64,000 nucleotides of DNA from Epiperipatus broadwayi. Lineage: Eukaryota > Onychophora > Udeonychophora > Euonychophora > Peripatidae. Positions within the stretch are counted from its first letter, which is position 1, and each line of letters opens with the position of its first letter. The DNA lies in NCBI GenBank assembly GCA_028023455.1, contig JAQFVV010006425.1:1550001-1614000 (forward strand), given 5' to 3'. The notes below the pieces were generated by a model. The model was not told where the DNA came from, ran no database searches, and worked only from the letters and a program-made list of their open reading frames with translations. Shown piece after piece: positions 1-12,530 of the stretch. The translations under genes and the position numbers were made by a program.

Positions 1-142
1 TATATATATCAAAATACAGTACAATTTATATAAATTATATTCTTTTAAAAGTACTTTCGAATATACACTTTGTAGTCTTTATCAACTATATAATGTTGAA
101 TAATCAAAACGAGACAACCCTTAACAATGCCCATAGTTCAAT

Positions 143-715
143 TCAGATTTCCCACAATTCTGTTATCTTAACATTTGATGACTGGAGATTCATTAACATT
201 TGACGATTTCTTGAAATCAACATAGCCTCTTTTATTTTACGTTTATTATGACAACGTTCAATTTGAATAATTTTCATATTTTTATAATCAAATTTAAATC
301 CATATTGACAAGATTTATTATGATCAAATATAATATATGATGAAGGTTTATTTACATCTGTTCCATATTGATTCTCTTTTTGAATTCTATTATATAAAAG
401 CATATGTTCTTTTATTCTCTTCTCAAATGTACACTTAGATTCACCAATGTATTGTACGCCACATCCACATATCAATCTATATATAATAGAATTTTGATTA
501 AACTTTGAATTTTGAATTTTAGAATTATTAAGCAATCTATTTATGTTATTTGTAGAGAAAAAAGCAATATGACACAAACCATTATAAATTTTCCTAATAA
601 ACTTGACCTGCTCATCTGATATAAATGGCATTGAAATCCATTTCATTTTGATATTTTTATTTTTAATTTTATTATAGTGTTGATTTCTTTTAAATATATA
701 TATATGCAAAAACAT
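143..715 (-). CDS. Penelope-like element (PLE-A) GIY-YIG endonuclease, C-terminal fragment
   Basis: A 190-residue open frame matches the C-terminal endonuclease of a Penelope-like retroelement. In these elements the GIY-YIG domain follows the reverse transcriptase and nicks target DNA. Visible features are a CGCG turn at residues 83-86, the YIG motif at 89-91, an arginine at 100 followed by KEH at 102-104, a DHNKSC block at 131-136, and ERCHNKRKIKEA near 153-164, whose glutamate is a candidate catalytic residue. No reverse transcriptase lies upstream in this copy, so it is a truncated element; the first methionine is only the start of the open frame. The same protein family recurs at 18.7-19.1 kb and in the palindrome at 45.3-46.9 kb. 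The family assignment is firm; activity is not implied. Confidence 0.85.
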   Translation of the reverse strand: MFLHIYIFKRNQHYNKIKNKNIKMKWISMPFISDEQVKFIRKIYNGLCHIAFFSTNNINRLLNNSKIQNSKFNQNSIIYRLICGCGVQYIGESKCTFEKRIKEHMLLYNRIQKENQYGTDVNKPSSYIIFDHNKSCQYGFKFDYKNMKIIQIERCHNKRKIKEAMLISRNRQMLMNLQSSNVKITELWEI

Positions 716-839
716 CAGAATTGTTTTGTTATTTCCCTTTGAAGTTATTATTTATTAATATACTATGCATATGAAAACATTGGAAAACAAATAAAAGTTG
801 GTTCATATTTCACCTTAATGCAATTTTCTTTGTATTAGA

Positions 840-1500
840 GGCAAATAATTGGAAGTTTATTATTCTAAGATGTTATTGTTTTCCTGAAGGTTTGTGATAA
901 TATTTTAGTTATATTTATATATGGGTCATTCAGCTGTTAGTAATAGAAAATGCTAATATATACACAACATGTCAAAAGATATTATTCTCTCCTTTTTATG
1001 TGATGGTGGTCTGTCTAGTAACCTGGACTCTTAGTCTTTTCCTGAAAGTTTGTGATGATGGTGTTTTAGTTGTATTTTTATATTGGACTATTTCTATCAT
1101 GTAATATGGATATTGAATAACTCTTTAGAAAAATTTAACTTTATTTAAATATTCCAAATACATTCAACTGTTAGTAATAACACATCAAAGAGATTAGATG
1201 ATAGAAATTGACTAATATAAAAATACAACCTGAACTCTTAGATTCTCGAATATTGAATTTTAAGGTAATACTCTAACCAACGTAGCTATTCTGCCAAGTT
1301 CAAATATGTATGGGTCCAGGTTCGATTCCTAACATAGTACTGACAATAGTCTGGCCAGAAACACCCGAAGAAGAGAGGGGAATAAAATCTCTTGAAACAT
1401 TGTGCATATACCAACCTGTGTAGTATTATTAACAGTTGAATGTAATTGGAATATTTAAATAAAGTTTAAATTTTCTATTAGAAGGTATTATGTATATATG
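840..1500. mobile_element. PLE-B terminal non-coding region, inverted copies
   Basis: This block holds the non-coding end of a second Penelope-like family, also seen at 27.0-27.9 and 41.8-44.4 kb. A strand-reversed part (about 880-1190) and a forward part (about 1200-1490) share the words CATTCAACTGTTA and TATTTAAATAAAG in opposite orientation, so the unit folds back on itself. The forward part has a tRNA B-box-like GGTTCGATTCC near 1320. It then has a hammerhead-like segment near 1365-1410 with a CGAAGA core remnant, an AAGAGA/TCTCTT stem and GAAAC. Inverted terminal repeats and hammerhead motifs are known features of Penelope-like elements. No coding sequence is visible here. Confidence 0.55.
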
Positions 1501-2957
1501 TATTGTTTTTATTTACTTATGAATTAAAAATTAAAACATATTTCTCACCCTCCAATACTGTATTTTTTTAATATGTGATATATATATATATATATATCAT
1601 TAATAATTTAGATAAACATTAGTTTTAATAAATAAATTAACGATAAAATTTTAAATAAACGTATCGCTTTCACATTTATTTAATTTAATTACTGCTTTCA
1701 TTAAAATAAAACATAAAAAAATGATATGCAATCATTTACTTTATAAAATTTAAACCAGGCAAATTTTAATTAAAAACTAATTACGATTTTTAACAATATA
1801 AAATTAGTTATTAAACTGAAATTAAAAATCATTTCAGGGAGTTGTTATAAGGTTTTGCAATGTAGTTACGTGACTGAATTTCATTTTAAAATCTAAAAGT
1901 CACTCTCATCAAGGGCTTTTGCAAAAATATCTCATTTCTAATCAAAAGTTGGTCACTATAAACTGAATATCTAAATTAATTATAATTTTTATGTAATTAT
2001 ATATACATATATAATGTGAAAAGTCTCTGTGCAGCTGCGATTACCAGTTGCCATGTTAACATGAATGGATTCCACTTTTACAAATGGTCTTAGCTCTTAT
2101 GTAAAAACTCGTATAGACAATGCCAATCGAAATAATAAAATTTTATTTATAGTAGTTAACAATGTTTAATTAAGTATAGTTCAAATCGCATTTGAAAGGC
2201 AAATATATACATGTGCAAATTAAAAAAATCATTATCTTTTCATCTTATTTAAAATATTTGTATCAAGAGCACTAATCTACATATTTTAGCAATCAATGTC
2301 CAAGTTTGTAATAGATTGATTACTTGGAAATAATGAAAATTGATTATATATAGGTTCTGTCTTTATTGTTTTACTTTTGGTGGAATTAGCTTTAAGTATG
2401 GAAATTACATGTGAATAATAAATAAACAATGCCTGACCAAAACACCACTTGCTCTCTATGCTAGGTTTTTTTTATATATTTTAATGCCTTCCTTTTCTTC
2501 TTCATTACATTAATATAGGTGCCAGTTGTTATGATCCTTCATGTCTTTGATCATTCCCTTAAACTATAACAATAATATTGTCTGTTTATGCAATCACATT
2601 GCCATTCTTTAACTACAAACACAGAATTTTTTGACTCCAATTCTCTTATTCACTTATTTGTACCACAAGTCCTCAAAAATTATAAGATATAATGATAAGG
2701 ATAACCTTACTAAGGTGATATATTTTAGTTGTGATCTTTGGTTGTGATAATATAAATACTAATGAGTCAGTTTAGGACTAGATTTGAGTAAGATAGAAGT
2801 TCTACCTGCTAAAGATTATTTGTTTAGTCAGCTCTATTTAGGGGTGCTTGTGCTACAAAAGAGATAGAAAGGTCTAGCAAATTTGATCTAAAAATGTCCA
2901 ACTTCCACCATCTGGCTAATTTATCATGCCCGATATGTTGTTTATTGCAATGATAGA
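1501..2957. other. AT-rich non-coding DNA, nothing assigned
   Basis: No long open frame, RNA gene or recognised repeat is visible. A short TA run lies near 1578-1598. I see no splice-bounded coding segment. Confidence 0.5.
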
Positions 2958-2996
2958 AATAATAATAATAATAATAATAACAACAACAACAACAAC

Positions 2997-3058
<62 letters not shown>

Positions 3059-3067
3059 CAACAACAA
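2958..3067. repeat. (AAT)n/(AAC)n microsatellite
   Basis: A compound trinucleotide tract: AAT units, a short AAC block, a longer AAT run, then AAC again grading into GATGAC. Open frames through it on both strands (poly-Ile and poly-Thr) are repeat artefacts, not genes. Confidence 0.95.
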
Positions 3068-4004
3068 TGACGATGACAATATCAGTAGTGGTGGTAAAAC
3101 AAGAAGCAATCGTAGTATTAAAGATAAGTATCATAAATCTATTTTTTCTAAATGCAAGTACACAGAAGAGTGTGTCAACTTTACTTGATACAAACTCTTC
3201 ACAATCATAATTAAAGTCTACTTACAATGATGACTAAAGAACTGACATGATTCAAAATCGATATAGCTGTTCATTTTCAAAAAAGAAAGTTTAATAGAAA
3301 GTAGATAGTTACAGCTTTTTGGAAGAGCAGATTCGTCTGTGATAAGATAAAGCATGATAATGGATTTATTTGCTACCTTCCATTCTTAGAATTTCTTGCT
3401 GTAACAATGAAAGGCTAATAGTGCTAAAACTAAGTTTGCACAATAGTACTAGTATTCATTTCATTAATGTATATGCTTCAGTTATAGTTAAGTAAAATTT
3501 AGAAATAAAAAAATCTTTTATTTCTTGTTTAATAATATTATTGCGACAATATTATTGAAATAACTTTTTTTCTTGAAGTCTTTAATGATTGTGTTGATAG
3601 TAATCTAAACTTTGATCACAAGTTGTTGGAACTAATGATATTATTGCTGTAAAATCAAGTAGTCTATTGTTATTTAATTTTTTCACAACAAATGGATTGA
3701 CTATGATGAACATTGTATTTAGGCAAAAAAAAATATCATCAGGAATATAGATGCATCTATGCTTAAGGCGGTGACATATTGTTTGCCTTATGGTTAAGAA
3801 TTAGAATACAAGAGAAAATCATATCATGTGAGTACTACCTACAAGAGCAGATTATTAGATAGATCATATGCTCCAAAATTTAAAATGATTGTTGCATTAA
3901 AAGAAGAATCTTATTCCACTAATATTCACATAATGATGTTCATTCTTTATTAAATCACAAAGAAAATGTCATTTAAAAAATTTACGCATGAATTTGTTTT
4001 GTTT
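3068..4004. other. Non-coding DNA, nothing assigned
   Basis: No recognisable gene or repeat family. Stop codons are dense in all frames. Confidence 0.45.
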
Positions 4005-4450
4005 GCATATATATATAACTTGTTTTGTTTTTCATAAATGTACCTTTAAAGTTTTCTTGCAATGATATAGATTGCAAAAGCTTTGATTATGTGGAGAAAC
4101 TGAACTGATATCAGACCCACATAGCTATCTAGTTTGATAGGCTGAGTTTGAAGACATTTAGGTGTCTAAAAAATTCATGCTTGCAAACTGATAGAAACGT
4201 TTTGCATAAACGCTTGGAGTTAATATTTAGATCTAGTTTCTAACTCCTATCCCTTCACTGATGAGAGCAAATCATCTTGAAATCAGCTGATCTGAGGGTG
4301 GAGCAAAATGAAAGAGACAGTGAATATTGACTCTGACGTTTATGTAAACAAATACGCTTGTTTGGAGGTCTTGGTAAAGCTCCATCTATTGATCATTAAT
4401 ACAAGCGATAGCAGGTTTTTACGTATATAAAACTTGTTTTGTTTTTCATA
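4005..4450 (+). mobile_element. Retrozyme-like element R3 with hammerhead ribozyme
   Basis: A non-coding unit of about 414 bp is bounded by a direct repeat. The word AACTTGTTTTGTTTTTCAT starts at 4017 and again at 4431, an offset of 414 bp, as expected for slightly more than one turn of a circular or tandem template. The unit carries one hammerhead ribozyme (4244-4303) and no open frame. This resembles the small retrozymes known from metazoans, whose RNAs circularise through hammerheads and depend on another element's reverse transcriptase. I saw no second copy in the window and no clear target-site duplication, so the element limits are approximate. Confidence 0.55.
4244..4303 (+). ncRNA. 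Type I hammerhead ribozyme (R3)
   Basis: All core positions are present: CTGATGA at 4258-4264 and GAAA at 4279-4282. Stem I pairs CCTTCA (4252-4257) with TGAGGG (4293-4298), six pairs including one G-U. After an internal loop, CTCC (4244-4247) pairs with GGAG (4300-4303). Stem III is the perfect palindrome ATCAGCTGAT (4282-4291), followed by C at 4292, so the predicted cleavage lies between 4292 and 4293 after a UC step. Stem II is weak, about three pairs between GAG and CTT with one G-U. A self-complementary stem III is known from hammerheads that work as dimers. Confidence 0.75.
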
Positions 4451-4566
4451 TATATATATATATATATATATTTGGCTAGAACAAATAAAAGTGTTGATTG
4501 ACACAGCTTAGTTCATGGCTTCACTGTACTTTTGAACTAAATATCATTTTTGCCAAATGTTTGATA

Positions 4567-4930
<364 letters not shown>

Positions 4931-6438
4931 TGTCATTAATCTGACGTTCCTGCTACCAATAGTTTTTTTTTTTTAGATTTGTCTTTTTTTTTTTTTTTGG
5001 ATTTCATCAATAATGCTCTCTCTATTCCAAAACTCTGTATATATATATATATATTACTATTTATTATGCAAATACTGAAATACTTTTTATATACTGTATA
5101 AATTAATCTTATGAATAACAAACAATACTTAAAAGTGCTTATAATTATATCAGTGCAATGTTTGTTTTATAGCACAATTTAAAAAAAAAAAGTTAAAACA
5201 AATGTTCCTTCGCATATCCAGTTAATAGAAGATTATCAATTAGAGGTTTTCAGTTTAATAACACTCTATATTCGAGCAGCTAAAAGCAAAAGTGTCAATA
5301 AATTACTTTTCATTAAGACAACATAGATATGCTAAATGCACATACTGCGGTTGTAAAGTATTATGGTAAAACCAATATGTACATTATGAAAAACATGACT
5401 ACACATTTCCATTGAAAATGAACAAAATCAATACCTATGACAAACTTGTCTATAATACCTTCAAGGTAAGTTAATATTATTTTTTAATTCAAACAAAATT
5501 GATCTATCAAACGTTAATTGACTGTGTATTATTTAGAATGTGAAACTTTACATGAATTTGTACTTATTGAAAACTAATTACTGCGAAATGGTGACTTCTG
5601 GAAATACTTATACTAAATTATGCAGAACATAATACAGTATGTAAGCTTTTACAATCAGTTATTTACGTATAAGTAAAATGAATGTACAAGTTATGTGTGC
5701 TTTCTTCTTTTATCATATTCTTTACAAATTGTAAAATTAGGAACCAAGTTAATTCCCTAATGTTAACTCACGTGTTTTTTTTCCTAGTCATTACAGCTGC
5801 TATTAGCAGAAACTTATTTAAGATAAATGGTAAAAGAACATGGCTGGATTGTTCATCAAAATACATTAGTTTGCTTGGTGAGTTACGCTTTTGTCTCTAA
5901 AACATCAAATGAGTTTTATTAAAAATAGAATGAATGTGTTTGCCAATGTCTATTTTAAATATTTACATTCATGACAGGCAAAACAAAACGTAGTCTTATT
6001 GCTAAAAGATTGTAAAGTTATTAACTTAGACGGTAGCAGATGGATTTAGAATCTCATGACTGTGAATTAAAGGGTTTTTTTTTATTTAGGTGTCTGCCAC
6101 TTAGATTATTGCCATGAAAGAAAATTGCATGAATTAAAAGAAATGTCATATGTTAAATGGAACATTATTGAATTTTGTGAAATTAAAAGAAAAAGAGATG
6201 GTAGTAAGACAATTGAGAATAAAGTTAAGGTATAAATATTGAAAGCTCAAATGAAATATGATTCATTATAAATAAAAAGTGTACCAATAACAGTATAGGG
6301 ATTTGGAAGTTTATCATGAGAGAATAGCAGAATTAGTTATCCAATTTATAAAACATGCCATATACAATTAATTCAGGCTTTTGCCCAACAAATTGTAATC
6401 TAATTTTTAATGAAGAAATAAAAGATCATTGTACAGAA
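4931..6438. other. Non-coding DNA, nothing assigned
   Basis: It contains oligo(T) runs near 4963-4999 and a short TA run near 5038-5054. A 72-codon open frame at 5682-5900 has no recognisable domain and no supporting context, so I do not call it a gene. Confidence 0.5.
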
Positions 6439-6531
6439 ATGCATAATTAGAGGGGATTTGAACTCTGAAGCTCCCTTTAGTCATTCCATCCATTTTACAT
6501 AAACAATATGCCAACCATATAATGTGAAAAA

Positions 6532-6605
6532 GACAAATAATCTCCAATGTAGGTATTTCATGCTGAACCAGCACTCATCAGTTAATCCAGGTTATCGTTT
6601 CCCAC
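6532..6605 (-). ncRNA. Hammerhead ribozyme (R2, unit 1)
   Basis: The minus strand reads CTGATGA, then stem II GTGCT-loop-AGCAT (five pairs, the first G-U), then GAAA: an intact core. Stem III is ATA/TAC with one mismatch. The inner stem I pairs ATTAA with TTGGA only partly, so this copy is slightly decayed. The long outer arm towards TTATTTGTCT follows the same layout as the 54.4-kb copy. Confidence 0.7.
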
Positions 6606-6946
6606 TCAAACTTTAATAGGCTTTAATCCTCTCAACTCTGTTGATGCCAATATTATTGTCATACCTATATTGATTTTAAGTTAATCTGACCTAAAACCTT
6701 AAATGTCCATATAAATGTCCAGAAAAGCGATGAGCAGAATGCATGCTGAATATGTAATATTTGAATACAAGTGTTATGTATATATTTAAGTTTTAAATGT
6801 AATTAGAGGGAATTTGAACCTAGATTTTCAAACTACCATCAGTCATTTACCCCATCTTATATAACCAATTCCACACAAACACATTCATGTAAATAAAAAA
6901 AGATCTCCAATGTATGCAGTCATCAGTTGTTCTGGAGTATAATCTC

Positions 6947-6949
<3 letters not shown>

Positions 6950-6999
<50 letters not shown>
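6950..6999. repeat. (TA)n microsatellite inside R2 unit
   Basis: About 25 TA repeats expanded within the stretch just upstream (on the ribozyme strand) of the unit 2 hammerhead, where other copies have a short ATATATGTGTAG segment. Confidence 0.9.
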
Positions 7000-7001
<2 letters not shown>

Positions 7002-7370
7002 CAGTGCTCAGTTTATATTAAGATAGCAAATCTTCAAACCTTAATGGACCAGCTTCAATTCTCTCCATACTCCATCTCTTCAGCCATCAATATCATTGAA
7101 AGCTACTGAATGATGCCAATATTATTGTCATACCCATGTTGACTTTTAGTCAATATGACACTTTATATGTAGGACCTTAACATGTTTATTTAAATATTTG
7201 GAAGAGATGTACAAAATACAGTTTGCATATGTAAATTTGAATTTGAGTATAATGTATATACTTAAGCTTTAGATGAAATAAGAGATGATTTGAACGTAGT
7301 TTTTCTTGCTCATTTTAGTCATTCACCCCATCTTATATAACCAATACACATGGCCACATAATATGAAAAA

Positions 7371-7442
7371 GATAAATGATTTCCAACATATATATTTAAT
7401 TCTGGACCATCACTCATCAGTTGGCCCAGATCATCATCTCCC
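7371..7442 (-). ncRNA. Hammerhead ribozyme remnant (R2, unit 3)
   Basis: CTGATGA is intact on the minus strand and stem I still pairs GCCAA with TTGGA. The GAAA element has become TAAA and stem II is mutated (GTGAT against AGAATT). It is recognisable by alignment to the other R2 copies but is probably inactive. Confidence 0.6.
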
Positions 7443-7555
7443 ACACATATATGGAAGGATGAAAGGTTGGAAGTGGAGAAAATTGAAGTTTGTCCATAAA
7501 TGTTTGAAGATTTGCAATCTTTTAATATAAACCGAGCTCTGATTACATATATGTG

Positions 7556-7630
7556 TATGGAAGATGATAATTCAGACCAACTAATGAGTGCTAGTTTAGC
7601 ATGAAATTCATATTAGAAATCATTTATCTT
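7556..7630 (+). ncRNA. Hammerhead ribozyme remnant (R2, inverted unit)
   Basis: The plus strand shows GACCAA-CTAATGA-GTGCTAGTTTAGCAT-GAAA. The invariant G of the CTGATGA core is A here. Stem II is complete. Stem III (ATTCATAT) and the outer stem I are recognisable. Confidence 0.6.
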
Positions 7631-7990
7631 TTTCACATGTTTGTGGCCATGTGTATTGGTTGTATAAGATGAAATGAAAATCTGTAGGGAACTTGAAAGT
7701 CTGAATTCAAGTACCTTCTAATTTCTTCTAAAACTTAAGTATATACATTGTTTTTGTCTTCAAATGTTATATACTCAACCTACATTCTGTCCATCCCACT
7801 TCTGTGTATTTAAATGGACTTATTGAGGTCCTACATGTGAGGATCATGGGTATGACAATAATTTTGGTATCAACAAGAGCTTTGAGCATTTTCTTAATAG
7901 ATTTTCCATGAAATGTAGGGCTGAAGGATAGAGAGGATTGAAGCGTGTGTATTAAAATTTGAAGATTTGCTACAAGTACTGTTTTTAGTT

Positions 7991-10900
7991 TTAATCTTAA
8001 AATAAATTTTTCATATTTTAACTACTATGATGTTTAGAACTAAAAAAAAACAACTTTTATTACTAGTTTTATTTTCTTCTATCTCATCTTTACTATCTTT
8101 TAACAATAATTTAGTGGTCAACATAAAAAATTATACATAAAAAGCAAAAAAAAACAAAACATGGTAACTATTACACATATTCAATGATTACCAGCAAAAC
8201 AGAAGACTTTTTTCCTTGAGATGAAAAGTGAAAAGCCAGCATTGTTCTGGTACCTATTTGAAAAAAAAAATCCATTTTCACCCTGCAAACTTCTGAATAC
8301 ATAATTTGAAGAAAATCAATTTTGCTCATATTTCATAATTGCCTTAAACTTCTATGTGTAGTCTGATGCAGTAGTAAAGACATAATCACTGGAACTTGAA
8401 GTCCATAAATCATAACATAATTCCATCACTTCTAGTGCTCATGCTTCTTATAAATATCTGAGTAGTAAAACATTTGATTATTTCCTTTATTGTCTTTGCA
8501 TTTGGATGCCTTCAAGGGTTTTGGCCACATATGAAACAGCAAACAAGTGAAAATGGTGAGATGAAAAATGAACAATTACTGGAAAAAGTTAGCAAATAAT
8601 TGTAAGATTTATCCAACATTTGGCAGAATAATACCATATATCTTGGGTCCATATGGTTGTAAGACTAGATCTTGACTCAGTATTGAATCAGTCAAATCTG
8701 AGTTCAATCCTAGATTCATGACATCTAGCCATAATCCCACTTCAAACCCTAGTACTAACCTTAAATTTCCGATGCAATGGGGCTTTATACGGTCAATCCA
8801 TGCTAGTTTTCTTAAAGAAAAACTATTTTATAGATGTGTATTAAAATTAACTAGTTTCAGATTTAAATTCTATTAATAAATTCATGATAGAATTATTCAT
8901 GAATTTATATATATTATAACTGCATGGATTGTGCATATATATTTATAAATATTTAAATATTATATAATTGTTCGAAAGTTTCATTGCATCGGGAATGTTT
9001 AATTTTATTTTTAAATAATTTGTTAAAATTTTTAGTGATTAAAGCTATATTCTTTCAATAAGCTTTCAGATTTTTCCTTTCCAAAACAATGGGTAAAGGT
9101 TTTATTAATTAGAAAAAAAGTTAAGTATTTAAAATGTAAGGATTTCCTAATTAAAATCATTTTTCTGATTTTAAGAATTCATTTCCTAATTAGCAAATGA
9201 ATTCAAGTTAATGAGTTTGAAAGCCTTATAACTTGGACATGTAAACTAAGGAACCAGCCCTGGAAGAAATGGGTAATATATTTCCATAATGAACCTTAAA
9301 CTTTCTGGCCAGTTTCCGAACTTTACTTTACACTTCCTTTAAGAGCTCTTCTCATTTATAAATGTAATACTCTGTGTAAAAGCTTTTATTTATGCTATTT
9401 TAAATTATATAAATTCTTTCAATCTCTAATCCTTAGATTTTACTTTCCTTTCTTACGATGGCAGTTCATTTATTGTATTATATATATTTATTAAGTAATT
9501 TATTAATGTTGTTTATTTTTAATTATATGCCAATAATCATTCGACTTGATGAGCTCCTTTGTTCCATTTGCTTTGTGCAAATAGTAATATATTAATTCTA
9601 ATAGTAATTTTTGCCCATTAGAACTAGATTTATACCGTTCTATCAATTATCGAGTCGAAAGAAATTATTAAATATTTGCTATTTTTATAATTGGCTAATA
9701 ACAAATTATTAGCTCCATTTCTAATCTATGCCCCAGCTATTTTCTCATGTTCACCAATATTTAGTTATTCTTATATAATGTTAAAATATGTTGTTTTTGC
9801 AAAAGGGCTGATAAAGGAATCAACTAAATATATTCTAATTCAAATTTCTGTTACTTTCTATTATGATTCAGGGAGGGCATGATGTTTGGGGCATAATTAA
9901 TATAATTTTATAAATACTTTAAAATAGTTTTAGTTAAAAGCTCATTTGACTTTAATTAATTTGATCAAGTCATCACGTAAAGCATTCTATAATAAATTGT
10001 ATTTTATTTTTTAAATGGTGACTTTCAAGTCATCATCTTCGAACATTGCTGACATAGGGCTATCGTTTGTTTCACAGGCTTGTCGGTGGTAATATTACTG
10101 ATATTTTAAATTATCGAGAAAGAAAGCACTCCCTTCCCTGCTTATATTATATTTGGAACACCAAAGGTTCATAGTTATGACTCGTCCTGGCTTTCCCCGT
10201 GTTCCACATCTTCTTAAAAGGTGGTAAGACTTGTCAAATGCAAGCCTCCATACTAAAACCACCGACTAGCGATTATCTTTTATGTTTACTTTATAGCTCA
10301 TAATTCGTCAGCACCATTACCCCTCTGTTCCAGTAAAGCCCGCTCTTATGTTCATAATTCGTGATGAAGTGATTTCAGTTAAAATCGAACAAATTCTCAG
10401 TTATATTTAATTAAATAAGTTTTCTAGTGGAGGTTAAAGTTATGCCCTAAATACGTATCTTGCTCTTCATGAATGAATTTGTGAATGTGAAAATAAATCT
10501 CACATTCTTTCGTAGAAAATTAGAATAATAATTTCCTTTACAACTGAATACCTTTATCTGCCTTTATTTTCTTGTTGGGGGCATAGACAGATAGAGTTTC
10601 ATAATATTGCATAATACTCATTGGCATATAATAGGAACTGCCATCCTTTATAATTATAAATTCTGTTAAAGGCTAGAGGTGATTAATATAATCATCATTT
10701 AAAATTCAAACAAAACTATTACTATTATTATTAAAATATTTTATAAACACACTTGGTTTCTTAGTTCTTAATTCTTTTATTCAATAATTATTTAATGTTA
10801 AGACTCACTGTCTGTGTTGGCAACCTGAACATATACATATGATTCGATTTAAAATTATCTTTAGTTAATTTATTATCCGATATTGGTCTCTAAACATCAC

Positions 10901-11624
10901 CAACCATTGAGCTAGTTCCTTGGTGCATAACACTGTGCCATCGATTTAGATCATCCACTAATCTAAGCTGGTGAGTTGGGTTTGAATTCAGTTTGGTTTG
11001 GCTGAGTTTGGATCTGACTTGCAGTTTAGGTGGTGGACGTTTTTTGACTGGTACAGTATGTTCCATCATTTTATATTCCCTGCATAACATCCATCTTGTT
11101 GGATCTACTTGAGTAAGATATCATTTATTAGAAAGAAATCTTGATACCTTACCAACATTATTTGCTCTATTTCACCATTATTATTATGTTTATTACAACT
11201 ATTTAAATCACATTAAATGAGTAGTCTTATAGGCATAACAACCCATCCAGTCTTTCTAAGACATACCATATTTAGATCACATTTTCTATATCATTTCACA
11301 TTTGTTGTTGAAGGCAGTTGAATTTTTAAAACATGCAATCATTAAATTAGTGAAGCATTGCTAATTCAGATCTACAGTGATTCATTATTATTTGAATCAT
11401 ATCTTGCAAGATATCTCATCTAATAATTCATGGCCTATTACTCCACTTATTAATTTCTCATTTCTGAGGATTTTGAATACTTTTATCCACATATGCATGT
11501 GACTATAATTAAGTGATATAAATGTGATCAGACTAAGTAATATGGGGTGTTATTATAACTAAAGACAGTAAGAGAGCAAGAGAAACAAAATTAAATAGTT
11601 GAAAGTGAAACATTTACATAGAAA
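7991..11624. other. Non-coding DNA, nothing firmly assigned
   Basis: No known repeat family or gene is recognised. Slightly GC-richer stretches occur at 10060-10350 and 10880-11100. The latter has a 66-codon minus-strand open frame (10890-11090) with a basic, proline-containing sequence and no identifiable domain. A weak tRNA-like B-box word (GAGTTCAATCC) lies near 8700. None of these is enough for a call. Confidence 0.45.
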
Positions 11625-11727
11625 AATCGAAAATATGTCTTGCATTGGTGGTCGAGAGGTCAGTGCGACTGCCTTGCATTTGCATCCCGGCCAATGCTAT
11701 GATACTTAAAAAAAAATTGAAAATATG
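11625..11727 (+). mobile_element. tRNA-derived SINE with 13-bp target-site duplication
   Basis: A 77-bp insertion (11638-11714) begins TTGCATTGGTGGTCGAGAGG, resembling a tRNA A-box region, and ends in GGCCAATGCTATGATACTT plus an A tail. It is flanked by AATCGAAAATATG (11625-11637) and AATTGAAAATATG (11715-11727), which match at 12 of 13 positions. Compared with the fuller copy at 39.96-40.06 kb it lacks the middle segment between the two promoter boxes. Confidence 0.85.
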
Positions 11728-12530
11728 GTATTGCAAACAGAAAAGAATCTTCAACGAACCAGCATTGGTCCTACATATCAACATATCAACTCCAAACACA
11801 CTTGGTCATTGTATTTATAAATGTTATTTATAGATAATCTTTATATCTGGTGATCATTCTTTATCTACAAACTGTGGACTTTGTTATAGTTATATATTTG
11901 TGCTTGAATTCCCCCTTCTCTTTCTTTATATATGTATATATTATACAAATGAATTGTTTAAATTCAAGTAATTGATGATTATTTAAATAGTCTTAAAAAA
12001 CAAAGTCATGTTTGAAAGTAAATATATTATAGAAAAAAAGAAATTATATATATAAATACTAATTAATATAGTAGTACTAATATATAACTATTGGATTGAT
12101 AAACTTTTTAATTGCTATTTAAAATCAGTGCACATCTTTGTTGAAAATTTAGTAACATATTTGCAATGACATTTTCTCATTCTTATAACAATAATCAATC
12201 TGACTTTAATTAACTTTATGGATTTAGATATTGGATCTTATTTGTATTATTCTTTATATTAACCATATTTTATAAGTGATAATTCTAACAATAGAGGGGG
12301 GTGCAGATTTAAGTAGTACTTTGAGTACTTTGTAAATCCAGTGAATACATATTATTAGCACTGTATTAATTAACGTTTGCGTAGTAAGTATTGGTTATCT
12401 TTTCGCAAATATTATTAAAAGGGAACAGAAATTGACTCTATCTTGTAAAGTTAAATAGATGGACTGTCTTGAGTGATGCTTTTTAAATATCTGAGTGCAT
12501 TGAACATTCATTATTATCAAAACAATTTGT
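11728..12530. other. AT-rich non-coding DNA, nothing assigned
   Basis: No open frame or repeat family recognised. Confidence 0.45.

Larger units (their letters stand above)
6440..7990. mobile_element. Retrozyme-like array R2, tandem minus units plus an inverted plus unit
   Basis: About three minus-strand units (6440-7445) are followed by one inverted unit on the plus strand (7445-7990). Recurrent words on the plus strand of the tandem part are CCCATCTTATATAACC (6850, 7327), GCCAATATTATTGTCATACC and CATCAGTT. The CATCAGTT ribozyme word lies at 6576, 6921 and 7415, spacings of 345 and 494 bp; the shorter spacing reflects an internal deletion and the longer one includes a (TA)n expansion. Each unit has a hammerhead or its remnant and no coding sequence. 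Related copies are at 33.8, 35.1 and 54.3 kb. I read it as a non-autonomous ribozyme retroelement inserted as a multimer with 5' inversion. Confidence 0.7.

Noticed and set aside
1270-1340. Possible tRNA gene around GGTTCGATTCC
   Set aside because: No cloverleaf with acceptor and anticodon arms can be drawn; the same stretch recurs in PLE-B ends, so it is part of that element.
2916-3210. Poly-Ile/Val and poly-Ile/Thr frames on both strands; similar at 25824-26147
   Set aside because: Trinucleotide repeat artefacts; both strands are open for the same reason.
4188-4202. CTGATAGAAAC near the R3 ribozyme, resembling a minimal hammerhead core
   Set aside because: No room for stem II and the core is CTGATAG, not CTGANGA.
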